A stretch of DNA of 64,000 bases from Simmondsia chinensis (GCA_018398585.1 JAGTTD010000016.1:22801212-22865211), one strand, 5' to 3'; numbered from the stretch's first letter, positions 20,880-31,185 are shown. Numbers and translations are program-made. The notes: a model not told the origin generated them from the letters alone.

Positions 20880-21680
20880 ACCTCCAGTTTTCCAGCTTTG
20901 TTAAAAAATTTTCTATTTCTAAATGACTTCTAACTTTACTTAGAGATGTAAGATCATGAACTTTAAACTAAGAATCTTTCTCTTGTAAGACCATGACTTT
21001 ACCATAATTACAACTCCGTAACTTAGAGCATGGTTGGTTCTTAAGTGTGAAAGGGGTTAATGGTTGGTCAAAACATTAATCCTTAACTATCTTTCACCGT
21101 TGTTTGCTCTTGGTTGAAAATTTGCGCATAAAAAAGTTGACCCCATATAGTGTCAACATTTTGTACCAGCGGGGGAACTAAGATTTCATAATGGTCAAAT
21201 GTTTGAAAGAATTTTCAAATTCGAACGCTTAGCCTTGAAACTTTAGCTACCATGAGAAGAGCATCCACTAGTGTTGTTATTGTTGCCCACCACTGTTGTT
21301 CAAGGCTGGACATAACCCCAAGCAACTGCTTAGAACCCTTGAATTTTAAGTGCCCCCAAATTTTTGAGTTTATGATTTTTAAAGTATAAATTGTTAATAT
21401 TAATAAATATTTAACTAAAATTTTAAAATTTGTTGTACACGAAGGGCCCCATTAAAATTTTTGCTTAAGGCCCCGTAAATGGTAGAACTAGTCCTGTTGT
21501 TGTTGCACTGTCTGCCAACTTCTGTTTTACTTCATATGACTATTCACCATTGCGCGCTAGATAGAGAGAGAGAGAAAGAGACCACAACCACCAACTTGAG
21601 AGGGCAACTTCTCGCTATAGCTCTTGTCCCCTGACACTCCTCACATATGCTGACCATCGCCTGCACGACCTCCCATCATC
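20880..21680. other. Intergenic DNA, no supported gene
   Basis: Low-complexity and unique-looking sequence with a short GAGAGAGAGAGA tract near 21560. I find no coding domain, LTR pair or inverted repeat. Confidence 0.45.
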
Positions 21681-21685
21681 ATTAT

Positions 21686-22371
21686 TGTTGGAAAAATTCA
21701 TACAATCAACACAAGTGGAAGCAAAAATCAACAAAACAACACAACAATCTACACCAAGGTTTAAGTGGAAATCCTCTCTCAACTAAAGAAAAAAATCATG
21801 GGACATAAATAGGTGCCTCATCCACTATGAAATAGAGAATTACAATGTCCAATTGAAACCTCATACCACATATAAAATCATCAATCAATCAGCAATCATC
21901 ACTGCCAATGTAACTATTGCATGGTAAGTGACCGACCCTCTCACAATGTAACTATTGCATAACGAGTTACCAACCCTCCTCAATATAGCTTCTGTATGGT
22001 AAGCTACCAACTCTCTTCATAGCATAGCTTTGGAAAGATGAAATTACAAAAGCTCTATCATCTCTCAATCAAATGCCTTTCAATATAAAGTATCTCTAAA
22101 AAACAAATCTCTCTCCCTCTAGCCAGGTGCCCCCCAAGACACCCCTTTATAAATCCCTTAAACCCTCGCATTTTTTTCTCTCTTTTTCACCACATCCTCA
22201 ACCATTAACCAAAGCTAATTTTTATAACCAAGTTACCTAATCTTAATCACCATCAGATTAGATAACTTAATCTCATTGAAATCTCACCTAAATCAAATCA
22301 CAATCAAATCTAAATCAAATCATAATTAAATGAAATTAGTATTTATTTTTGAGGAAAATAATATCCTAACA
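21686..22371 (-). repeat. Solo LTR with imperfect TSD
   Basis: Read on the minus strand it runs TGTTAGGATATTATTTTC ... GAATTTTTCCAACA, with TG/CA ends and a TTTATAAAGGG TATA-like sequence near 22146. Flanks ATTAT (21681-21685) and ATTAG (22372-22376) match 4/5. The middle (21900-22030) has three imperfect direct repeats of a roughly 45-base unit (TGTAACTATTGCAT.. and TACCAACCCTC). No internal coding region accompanies it. Confidence 0.7.
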
Positions 22372-22720
22372 ATTAGCTGTAGTGGCGTCCATACATCACG
22401 AGAGAGAAAACACACGATCTTTTAGCATTGTAAACATTGGTCAATGGCCACTCGTTACCCGACATCGCCAGCAATGCCCGATGTGCACTATTGTCCTTCA
22501 TCAAATTTGGACATTTGCGCTATCAAAGAACCAATTATTTTAAAAGCTTAAAATGATGGGGGAAGATCCATAAATAGTTTCATATTCTAACATTCCTCTC
22601 ACGCAGATATCCAATGGATTTGAAGCGTGGACCGGTCCACGTATACCATGTGCTTAAAATATATTAATATTTAGAGTGGGAGCAGTTGAATTCGAAATTG
22701 TGATCTCTCAGTTAAGGCTC

Positions 22721-23680
22721 TATTTTAGGATAAATTGAGAAGAGAGCTGAATCAAAGTTGAGTAGGTTTTTTAGGATGCGAGTCGGACTCAAGCTCTCGC
22801 TAGGAAGCCAATCGCTAGAGCGTCTGGTTCGGGCTTTCCTGCAAAATGAGCAAGGCCTTTAGAGGGTCCCACAGGTTGGACTATAGGAGACACTTCCAAT
22901 GCTTTGTCAGTAAGGGTTGCGGTTATAATAAATAAGCGTACTAAAATACTTAGCCTGGGGTGAGCAGGGGGTAGCGCTTAGTGAGTTGAGGGAGAATGGG
23001 CCAATATGGGAAAGAGGGTTGGCAGGTGTCGTGACCGGAAAAGTGGAGAAGTAACGGCGGGTGTGATGGTGGGAGAGTGGCATGTTGGGTTTGGAAAGGG
23101 ACCTCAGGTCCTAGAGCCTCCTTTCAGTGGGGGAGGGAAGGTTGGTATTTACAGAAGAAGGAAGATGTTGGCGAATGTAGGTTGGCGGCAGGAGCATGCT
23201 CCTGCTTGGTGGGAAGGAGGAAGAGTTAAGCTGCAGCCGTGAACCTCCTTCCCCTTATCTAACCACCCTCCCCTCTATTTATAGCTAAAGGGGTGTACTT
23301 AGTGTGGTAGATAAAGGCAAGCGGTGGGTGAGGATTGGTTAGATGGGTGGCAGCTTTCCCTTGCAGAGGAAGCAAAGTGTGCCATTAGTGGATGGGGTTG
23401 GCAGTAGCATGCTGCAAGGTGAGTGGAAGGCGTCACCACTGGAAAGGTGGTGTCGCTAAGGGTGTGCTGCCAAGTTCATGCCGTCAAGTTTTTACCACCA
23501 AGCGTGAAGTCATACAGCCAAGCAAGTACTGTCAGGGGCCCATCCCTGGGCCTGTTGGCGGGTGTTCCGCCAAAGGCATGCTTCATACTCTTTAGGCGGT
23601 ATTCTGCTAAAGGCACTCTTATTATATGGCAACCAGTATGCCACCAAGGGAAGCAACCAGGTCAACTTATTTTTCTAACA
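22721..23680 (-). repeat. Solo LTR, Gypsy-type, with perfect TSD
   Basis: On the minus strand it starts TGTTAGAAAAATAAGTTGAC and has a TATA-like GCTATAAATAGAGG (23276-23289). It then carries CTGACAAAGCATTGGAAGTG ... GGCCTTGCTCATTTTGC and ends near ATCCTAAAATA (the terminal CA altered to TA). Flanks GGCTC at 22716-22720 and 23681-23685 are identical. It is a diverged relative of the plus-strand sequence at 4266-5356. The open frames at 23006-23707 belong to LTR sequence. Confidence 0.75.
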
Positions 23681-23685
23681 GGCTC

Positions 23686-24560
23686 TGATTCTATATTAAG
23701 AAACTAACTATTACAAAAGTTTAAGTTAATAAGAAAAGGTACATAAATAGTTATGTACCATAATATATGCCCGAGTGTTATTTTGTTTTTAATATTACAG
23801 TTTGTCCTAATATCCAAATGTTTATATTGCACACATGCCAAACATAAATAAAAATTTGAAGGTTATATAAAATGGAACAAATAAACAAAATAAAATAAAA
23901 TTTTATTAATGGAATAACGATTACCCGACTAAAATTATGATTAAAAATAATATGCCAAATTTTAACAACAACAACAACAAACCCAAATTTTAACATCGTA
24001 CCAAAATCATAGAGTGTAAAACAAGGCACAAGATTATTATTATTATTATTATTTTTTTTTTTTTTTTTGGGGAACCGACAAGGCACAAGATATTGCCCTC
24101 AATATCCTCAACTTTTTGAATGAAATTCCATTGTTTAAGTCTCCACCACCCCCACATTTCAAGAAAGGCATAAACGTCATCTCGCCTGTTACAGTATTGT
24201 ATTAATTTTTTAAAGGGTGCATGGATGGGTGGGTGCATATCACAGCACAAAAATACCTTAAAATATACGGTGCTCTATCGAAGAAATAAAAACGTAAACT
24301 GAACATAAATTTTGGGCCGTTTATGGTTCGATTAATTGTACTAAAAGATTTTTCAATTATTCTAAACATGAAAAAGATTGGGCTACCATTCTTTGATAAA
24401 TCGGAAACAATTTTGCGATAATTAAAATATAAGCCTCAAAAGGCACAAAAATACAAAGCCTGAATGTTAACAACAAGCCAAAATTTTATCCATATTATTA
24501 TTGCCAAGTTTTTTTTTCCTTCCAAATACCTTCCTATCCCTAATCCTATAATTTTAAGGT
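23686..24560. other. AT-rich intergenic DNA with simple repeats
   Basis: It holds an (AAC)n run near 23963-23980 and an (ATT)n tract followed by a run of about 17 T at 24032-24068. The open frames over these runs are artefacts. No gene supported. Confidence 0.6.
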
Positions 24561-24582
24561 ACCATCCTTTTTCAATTACCAA

Positions 24583-24839
24583 CAACAACAATAATAATAG
24601 ACCTAGTGCCTCAAAGGTTCCCGCATAAGCGGAGTCTGGGAGGGATAGATGTACGCTGCCTTACCCCTTCTGGCTGTAACCCTGCCGAGAGGCTATTTTC
24701 GAGGATTTTCAACCTTACAGGGTTGGCAACACGAGGACTTCCCAAGAGGTCACCCATCCTAGTACTACTCTCGCCCAAGCACGCATAACTTCGGAGTTCT
24801 AATGGGATCCGGTGCCTTTGTGCCACGTAAATGAACCCT
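24583..24839 (-). mobile_element. 5S rRNA-headed SINE, full-length copy
   Basis: On the minus strand it begins with a complete 5S rRNA-like head (24838 down to about 24724), continues with a short linker and an Au-SINE-like body (GCCTCTCGGCAGGG, AAGGCAGCGTACATCTATCC, GACTCCGCTTATGCGGGAAC, TTTGAGGCACTAGG), and ends in a (TAT)n(TGT)n tail. Flanks CATCCTTTTTCAATTACCA (24563-24581) and CATCCTCTTTCAATTACCA (24840-24858) are an 18/19 duplication, so this is a complete retroposed unit. The 5S internal promoter blocks are intact by eye (AAGTTATGCGTGCTTGGGCG and GGATGGGTGACCTC), so RNA polymerase III transcription is plausible. Au-like SINEs normally have a tRNA-like head, so the 5S head is the unusual part. 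Confidence 0.92.
24724..24838 (-). ncRNA. 5S rRNA-like head of the SINE (not a functional 5S gene)
   Basis: This reads as plant 5S rRNA from GGGTT through GGCACCGGATCCCATTAGAA, TTGGGCGAGAGTAGTACTAG, GATGGGTGACCTCTTGGGAA to GTCCTCGTGTTGCCAACCCT. The first 25 bases are diverged and the final GCACCC is changed to GCCAACCCT. There is no T-rich terminator at the expected end; the sequence runs straight into the SINE body. Hence it is a promoter-bearing SINE head, not a 5S rDNA unit. Confidence 0.9.
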
Positions 24840-24859
24840 CATCCTCTTTCAATTACCAA

Positions 24860-25645
24860 ATCCCACAAAAAGTAAAGGAAAAATTATAAGAAACACTTAT
24901 TTGAATAGTTACAATTAAATTACGAAAAAAACTATTAAGGAACAATTGTACATAACTATGAAAATAATGAATAACTTATATTTACCAATGATTAAATTTT
25001 AAAAACTAACGTAAATATATAAAGAACAACAGTTAAAAATGGAACTAATTCAATAAAAAAGAATAATTTTCGTCTTTCTTTTGTACATCGTATGGAAAAA
25101 GGCTTGTAAACTATTAAGGAAGGTACATATTTTAAAAAAGAAAAAGCAGTGCATTGACTTTAATGGGAACCGTGAGTGTGTTTTGGTTAAGTTTTTTTAA
25201 TAGCTTAAAATTATAAAAAAGATCTAATTGACTATGAGGCTAATGTTTAATCGGTAAAAAATATATTTTTCATCTTTTCAACAACTTAATTAAAAAATTG
25301 AAAAAACTATTTTATAATTAAGCAAAAAAAGATGTAAAATTAAATCTTTTTCACAGCTTATTTTTGAAAAATGCTTTAAAGACTATATTAATATTAAATC
25401 TTTATCATTATGACCTCCTTTTACTTTTTATTACAACCTTCACCTAGCAAGACCCCTTTTATGTCCATGGGTCGCTATCCTCATCATTCTCCACTATTAT
25501 GACTAACTATTATAATGATTTTCTCATACCTACTATTAATAATTGATTTATAGTGATAAGTTATTTCTGTGATTATAATAGATAACTTTCTTTTTTAAAC
25601 TTGTATCCAAATACTTTATTAGGTAAAAAAATATTTTTCTACACT
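24860..25645. other. AT-rich intergenic DNA
   Basis: Mostly A and T with short homopolymer runs. I see no open frame with recognisable domains, no LTR and no long inverted repeat. Confidence 0.5.
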
Positions 25646-25659
25646 GAATAAGCAAACAC

Positions 25660-25700
25660 AACAACAACAATAGTCCCACAGCCTCAAGGGCTCCCAGTGC
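25660..25700 (-). mobile_element. Extremely 5'-truncated copy of the 5S-headed SINE family
   Basis: Only about 41 bases: on the plus strand, ACAACAACAA (tail) then TAGTCCCACAGCCTCAAGGG and CTCCCAGTGC, which is the 3' end of the SINE body. Flanks ATAAGCAAACAC (25648-25659) and ATAAGTAAACAC (25701-25712) match 11/12. This fits abortive reverse transcription during LINE-driven insertion. Confidence 0.65.
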
Positions 25701-25999
25701 ATAAGTAAACACTGAACTGTAAAAAGATACAAAATCTTGAACTAAAACACATAAACTGAAAAAAGATAAGAGAAAATAAGTTAAATCAAACGCACCCTCC
25801 ATTTTTTTTTTTCAAGAACATGTTGCATTTTTTGTTCCTTTCTGAACATCTATTATCTGTTGTATCTATATTAAACATAATATCAATATTGTACGAGTTT
25901 TTTAGCTAATTAGCATCTTTTTAAAAAAAAAAATTAGAAATTTGGCATAATTTTGAAAATATTTAGCGATTTGGCATATTTTACTGTAGCAAAGTGGGT

Positions 26000-26054
26000 G
26001 CGCGATGTACGGAATGTTGTGCAGCATTGTTGCATGCCGTTCCGTACTGCGTGC
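26000..26054. repeat. GC-rich inverted repeat (hairpin)
   Basis: GTACGGAA at 26007-26014 pairs with TTCCGTAC at 26040-26047, and the flanking GCGCGAT and TGCGTGC pair imperfectly. This is a local GC island in AT-rich DNA. The upstream AAAATATTTAGC..AAGTGGG.GC context recurs near 62395-62465, so it may be the edge of a dispersed repeat. Confidence 0.55.
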
Positions 26055-26206
26055 AACAGTGCCCAATTATTGTTTTTTTCTTTTATAGTTTTACCTCTTT
26101 AAAATTTAAAAAAAATTAATAAAATTTCTTTTTAATTTAAATTATTTTAATTTTTAATTTTATAATTTAAATCACTAAATACGTATACATTTTAAATTAA
26201 AAGGTA

Positions 26207-26384
26207 TATGTATATTATTATTTGGACTATTAATAAGGAAGATATAAATGAAGGACATATTTAAATAATGAGATGGTGATATGTATATTATTATTTAAAC
26301 TATCTCATACAAGAACTATGGTATTATAATACTATTAATAAGGAGGATATAAATGAGGGAGACATTTAAATGAAGAGATATTGA
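26207..26384. repeat. Imperfect tandem duplication
   Basis: TATGTATATTATTATTT, then TATTAATAAGGA.GATATAAA, then ACAT(A)TTTAAAT..GAGAT occurs twice (about 26207-26280 and 26280-26384). The second copy has a roughly 30-base insertion (TATCTCATACAAGAACTATG and following). Confidence 0.7.
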
Positions 26385-28541
26385 TATTTCCAACAAAAAA
26401 TCACGAGTTTGCTCATTTGTACATTATTATTTGAATTATTTTATTAGATACATGTAGCTCAAAAACTAAAAAATTATTTCATATAGTTTATAAAATATAT
26501 TTTAAAAATTCATATACATTAGTTTTTTGAGTTAAACATAATATCATTATTGTTCCTGTTTTTCTAAATACATTACCCCTTTAAATTTATTTTCGACAAT
26601 ATTAAGTAAACCTAACTTACTTTTAATTAATAGTATCTTGTTCACAATTCCTTGAAATCTTCGCTTTGCCATTTCGTCATATCGTATGAATACGACATCT
26701 TCTTGTCAAATTTGCTTGTGATCACCTTTGAATTCGTCAAATTTCAATAAGGTAGTTGAATTACCCAACTAGAATACAATTTCCTATTGGTTGTTCTTTT
26801 CTTATCCTTGGTTTTACTTTCATCTTTATTACATGTTTATTCCAAGTTATCCAATTTATTTGGATGCAAACGAGTCGAGTTGAGTCAAACATTCCATTTG
26901 AACTGGACAGCCAAACCTTTGTTGAGCTTACGAACCTTCGTTCAACTCAATCTGTTAAGATATTAGTATTTAGATACTTATTGGCTTAATACCCTAATCG
27001 ATTGCAGTCGAGTTCATTATCTTCACCAGTTGGTTCACAATCGAGCTGAGCTTGAAATCAAATAGAGTTTACTACCAAGTGGAGCTATTTGAGTTACTAT
27101 CAAACTATTTCTAAACCATTTTTAAGCCAATACTAACAAGTCGTTATTAGGCCCTTATTAAACTCTTTGCCGACAGTAATGAGTCAAGCACCTTGGCTCA
27201 TTAAGTTTATCCAGATTACTCAAATTTGGCTCGATAGCTATGAACATAATTGAACTCTAATCAGTTTCAAACACAAATTTATTTAAAATTTGATTTGTTT
27301 ACTTCATAAGAACTTAGTTCATTTCAATTCAATACATCCAAGGTTTCGATTCATTTTGTTCAAACCCTGACAGAAGTAATCATCATTTGGTGCAAATACA
27401 GACATACATGGATACAATATTTAAATAACTATTTATGCTCAAAATTAAATAAAACTCGCTCTTGTTTATTTTTAGAGCTCAGCAATCGACGAGTTGAATT
27501 AACTAGCGTTTATAGATGAACAGTTCAATGAAAAGACATTAAAGAAATGCCAATTACCCTATACGAGATTGACAATTGGTCAATAATTACTCTTGATAGG
27601 CTCGCATAGCTTACAAAGTTGTTGGATTATAAGTATGAGTTTGATTGTATTTGACATTATTTATAAAGCAGAGGAATGGACCAAATCCCATTCAAGCCAT
27701 GAGATAGGGTTTTAGCAAGGAATGCTCTATATATGTATACTAAATAGGATTGAAAATGGTTGAGACGGATAACTAAAAATTGAGACGTCCCATGTAATGA
27801 ATATACAACGTAATTATAACACCTCCCTCAGGGATATAGATTTTGGAGGAATTATGTGAATTCTCTTATTCTTGATTGTACTTTCAATTCCCTTAACACT
27901 TGTGCTTGTTAATTTGAATTAGAGTTTAGTAATGTATGGGTGGTCCTAAAACTTTAAGATACTAACAAGTTTTCGCTGAGAAATATAGGGTAAATTAGAG
28001 TAAACAACTTTGTAAGTCTTATCGTTTGTAAATTATATTATTACTTTGATAATAACAATTTTTACTGCAATAATAAAAACTCTCAAAATATATACCAATA
28101 ATGCCTCAACAAAACTGGAAAAGCAAAAGAAGCAATGAAAATTTACAAGCAAACGACGTGGTTTTATTGCACAAGGTAACAACAATACATAATAAGACGC
28201 GTTAGAAACAGCACAAGAAGGACCACCTCTGCCCCTCTTCATACTTCCTAACTCCATTACAGTCAAAAAATGAAACAGAAAAAAGAAAATTATAATGAAA
28301 ACAACCGCACCCAATCGGACGATCCAAACACACCCCTTTCACATCCGACGGCTTACATTGCGGCACCGACACACAAAACCACACGCTTTTCTTACACTAC
28401 AAGATTGCTTCAGCCCATACCCTGCCAGGTGTCGCCACCTGATTGGTCAACCACCGATCTTATTCCTCTTAATACTATATTAATTAATATTACTATAATC
28501 CGGGTCCTAATCCAACCCGACCCGGATTACTTTACTACAGT

Positions 28542-29054
28542 CTACAGGGCAAGGACCAAACCCGGCACCGACTTTCCAACCCGACCCGAGAGACTACTCT
28601 CCCAGAGAGCCGGGCAATGGCGGTTGAAGTTAGCAGGTCGGATCTCAGCAACCGGGTCCGGCTTCGAGCCGCTACCAAGACGGGTAACAGTAACAGAGGT
28701 GTTAAAGTACTCCCTCACCTGAGTAATTATCCCATCAGTGACAGTCCAAGCATGGACCCAGGAGATCGAACGGCTCTTATCGCACCCTTCGGCTAAGACA
28801 AGGGAACCGAAGGCCACGATCGATTCAGGGACAAATCGGAAAGAATCTGGACCGTTGGATGAGGGGGAGGAGCCAGTGAGCAAGCGCATCAGAAACTGGT
28901 GAGAAGGGGGACCATGGAACCACCACTCTAGGTCAGGGGCGAGGAGGTGTTGAACTGTGATGTAGTCAAAGGAGTTTAAGGCGTCATAGAGGGAGAGCAC
29001 GAGGGCTCGGTTGGGGTGGTCTGACTCCAGAGTTTGGGGGTTTGGGTCTGCCAG
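28542..29054 (-). CDS. WI12/WUN1-type wound- and senescence-associated SnoaL-like protein
   Basis: The protein belongs to the plant WI12 (wound-induced WUN1/SAG20) group, small NTF2/SnoaL-fold proteins induced by wounding, senescence and hormones; their biochemical role is not established. Diagnostic stretches are LYDALNSFDYITVQHLLAPD, LEWWFHGPPSHQFLMRLLTG, VLAEGCDKSRSISWVHAWTV, TDGIITQVREYFNTSVTVTR and the C-terminus ALWESSLSGRVGKSVPGLVL, ending with a stop at 28542-28544. The frame stays open upstream to at least 29054. There is no in-frame ATG between the TATA box and the conserved domain. The likely ancestral start reads CTG at 29052-29054 (then ADPNPQTLESDHPNRALVLS), with G at -3 and G at +4. 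The first in-frame ATG is 28887-28889 (MRLLTG), giving 115 residues, about where the short potato WUN1 form begins as I recall it. A single exon is sufficient. The start choice is uncertain. Confidence 0.85.
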   Translation of the reverse strand: MADPNPQTLESDHPNRALVLSLYDALNSFDYITVQHLLAPDLEWWFHGPPSHQFLMRLLTGSSPSSNGPDSFRFVPESIVAFGSLVLAEGCDKSRSISWVHAWTVTDGIITQVREYFNTSVTVTRLGSGSKPDPVAEIRPANFNRHCPALWESSLSGRVGKSVPGLVLAL

Positions 29055-29145
29055 TTCAGATGAGATTGAAGAGATTGGAAATGGAAAAGAAGAGGATGAA
29101 GAGAGAGAGGGTTGGGTGAGAGTGGGTTATGGGGGATGTGAGGGC

Positions 29146-29152
29146 TTTTATA
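29146..29152 (-). promoter_or_regulatory. TATA box of the WI12-like gene
   Basis: On the minus strand CTCTATAAAAGCCC lies about 95 bases upstream of the CTG start position. A CT-rich 5' leader (CCTCTCTCTCTTCATCC) follows, as in many plant genes. An A tract of 21 bases on the coding strand (29210-29230) lies about 60 bases further upstream. Confidence 0.75.
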
Positions 29153-29209
29153 GAGGTGTGGGGTATAGGAAGGAAATGGAGACGCGGGGTGGGAGACTGT
29201 TGTTTGTAA

Positions 29210-29230
29210 TTTTTTTTTTTTTTTTTTTTT
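29210..29230. repeat. Poly(T)/poly(A) tract upstream of the WI12-like gene
   Basis: 21 consecutive T on the plus strand, immediately upstream of the promoter. It may mark the tail of an old retroposon or simply be a promoter-proximal dA:dT tract. Confidence 0.8.
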
Positions 29231-29299
29231 GAACATTGTTGTTTGTATTTATTTAATGGATAAATTAGTCCATTTTTAGTATGGTGCACGGATGATATT

Positions 29300-29530
29300 T
29301 ACGGTATAAAATGTGACCCGGTCCTTTTTATCCATTACTCGATGTGGCCTTAACTTGATAAATTTCAAAATTTATTAGGACCTAAATCCGAAAATAAATT
29401 GACCCAAATTTGATCAGACTTGACCTGACCTAAAACCCAAAATGACCCGACCCAAGTGTGACCCAACCTGTGATGACCCAAGACCCAAATCAGACTCATC
29501 CTATAACCCAAAATGACCGAATAGAATTTA
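29300..29530. other. ACCC/GACC-rich intergenic repeat
   Basis: The sequence is dense in GACCCGACC-like words (CCTGACCTAAAACCC, AATGACCCGACCC, TGTGACCCAACCTG), similar in flavour to 1120-1800. I infer a decayed dispersed repeat but cannot define its ends. Confidence 0.4.
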
Positions 29531-29532
29531 TT

Positions 29533-29955
29533 TGATGCAGCCACGCCTTTACACGTCGCGTGTTGCTTGGCTGATAGAGCTAGGCGAGATGGGCAACTTG
29601 GCGGGATGACTAGGAGCGCGGTAGGGGTGAACAAGCTGGAGGATGTTAAAGTTAATTAGGAAACTTAGCTTAGATTAGTAAATTGATCTAACTATCTTTG
29701 TATTTATCCATTTAATTTCTAGTATTTTATTCTAGGTCAATTAGCTCCTCTATTTAAATAAGAGAAAGTCTATGTTTTTCATACATTCAATTTTCATGGA
29801 CTTCATCTCTCACTTTAGTGTTTTCTCCTATTTTCGGATTGTGAGAATTATGGTTAACTATGTCCCTTTTGCTTCTTAATTGTTTTAGCAACAAGAGTTT
29901 AATGAAGGCCATAGAACCTTACGTTCCCAATTATCTTTTTATCTGCGCTGCATCA
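29533..29955 (+). repeat. 5' LTR of Gypsy F
   Basis: It starts TGATGCAGCCACGCC and ends CTGCGCTGCATCA. It contains TATTTAAATAAGAG (TATA-like, near 29752) and shares TTAATTAGGAAACTTAG with the 3' copy. Confidence 0.85.
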
Positions 29956-30029
29956 GTTGGTATCAGAGTTCAAAACATTTTATGAAATGGCCCGTTGACA
30001 ATAAAGGTACGTTGCTATTGGTGACATTT

Positions 30030-30540
30030 ATGGCCAAGATTCGCAATTACAATTCGAGAGGAGATTCAAGGATATGGAGGAGAAATTCCTGCGAATCGAG
30101 CAATGTTTGGTTCAACTGGGGGCGAATCCCAACCAAGTGCCTGTGGCTCAGCCTTAAAATCCACCAGAGGTGGGTGGAGAGGATGAATCAGAAGAGAGCT
30201 TCCACAATCCATTTCTGAAGGTTTAAAACCAGGGGCGGGACATGAGGGGGACTTGAATAAATATTGGCGCTTTCGATTATTTGGAGGATCGGAGGTAGGA
30301 ATTTGGGCTTCGAATTGAAATTTCAAATTTTGCAAGGGGAAGGCAACAAGAGGAGTTCTGGGATTGGCTAGCTGCGGTGGAAGAAGTGCTCAAGTTCTAG
30401 GAGGTTCCAAAGCAAAAGCAAGCACAATTTGTTGCTACTCGGTTTAGGGTAGGACCGCCGCTTGGTGGCAGCAGCTGAAACATAGGCTTAGGCAGGGTAA
30501 ATCGAAGATTGAGACATCGAAAAAGATGAATCAACACAAA
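30030..30540 (+). pseudogene. Gag remnant of Gypsy F
   Basis: Fragments in one frame read FERRFKDMEEKFLRIEQCLV, then EDESEESFHNPFLK, FARGRQQEEFWDWLAAVEEV and a piece like TAAWWQQLKHRLRQGKSKI, in the usual order of a Gypsy capsid domain (F.G..P..W......F...W..L). In-frame stops and at least one frameshift occur. It ends near 30540, followed directly by RNase H-type sequence. Confidence 0.65.
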
Positions 30541-30659
30541 CACAACCTTATTCTTACCAAACTCCTCGACCTATTTTTTAGCTGCTGCCACCAGGTGACG
30601 GCCCTAACCGTCCAATTGTTGTATTTGTAAATCAAAGATTGGAGGTGTCAATTGTGGGG

Positions 30660-31185
30660 AAGATTGGAGCCTCCGAGCTGTTGAAACATAAGCAACACTG
30701 ATATTAGCCTTATCGGACTCCAAAAGACATTCAAGTTGCACATTGACCCCTTTAAGGTTGGTATTGGCGCAATGCTTAGTTAGGAGAGGCATCCTATAGC
30801 TTAATTCAGCGAGAAACTTGACGGAAGTAAGTTGAACTATTCAACTTATGATGTCGAGTTCTATGCATTGGTGAGAGCTTTGAGACATTGGAAGTCGAAT
30901 CTCACCAATAAGGAATTCATGTTGTACTCAGATAATGTTACGCTGAAATACATCAATAGCCAGCATAAGCTTTCTAACCAACATGCAAAGTGGGCAAACA
31001 TCCAGCTCTTTTACTTTGTGATCAAGCACAAGTCCAGAGCATTGAACAAGGTTACTGATGCCTTGAGTAGGCGTACATTGATTATGAATGGCAGCCAAGC
31101 TTTATTACTCGGTTTTGACAAGTTGGAGGAACAATACATGGATGATCTCGCCTTTGGGGAGATTTGTCTAGAAGCTCAAACCTGA
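30660..31185 (+). pseudogene. RNase H of Gypsy F
   Basis: FKLHIDPFKVGIGAMLS and HPIA*FSEKLDGSKLNYSTY, followed by DVEFYALVRALRHWKSNLTN, FMLYSDNVTLKYINSQHKLS and KVTDALSRR, are the standard Gypsy RNase H sequence (normally VGIGAVLSQ..RPIAFFSEKL, YSTYDKEFYA, DALSRR). The usual first acidic residue (CDAS) reads IDPF here. One in-frame stop lies near 30800. No RT palm precedes it. Confidence 0.8.

Larger units (their letters stand above)
25713..28200. other. AT-rich intergenic DNA with local repeats
   Basis: No supported gene. It holds a GC-rich hairpin (26000-26054), an imperfect tandem duplication (26207-26384), and a stretch at 26870-27330 rich in GAGTTGAG/GAGCTTAC/CTCGAT-type words related to the CTCGGCTCG dispersed repeat also seen near 36900, 60450 and 61950. 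The open frame 26756-26989 has no recognisable domain. Confidence 0.5.

Noticed and set aside
23681..23692. GGCTCTGATTCT as an inverted PBS next to the 22.7-23.7 kb LTR
   Set aside because: It is on the wrong side of the LTR for a PBS, and GGCTC is the target duplication present on both flanks.
23006..23707. Overlapping plus-strand open frames in a GC-rich stretch
   Set aside because: This is minus-oriented LTR sequence with a TSD; no conserved protein text.
24724..24838. Genuine 5S rRNA gene
   Set aside because: Single copy, altered ends, no terminator, and enclosed in a SINE with its own target duplication.
28270..28722. 150-codon plus-strand frame
   Set aside because: Antisense to the 3' part of the WI12-like gene; a shadow frame.
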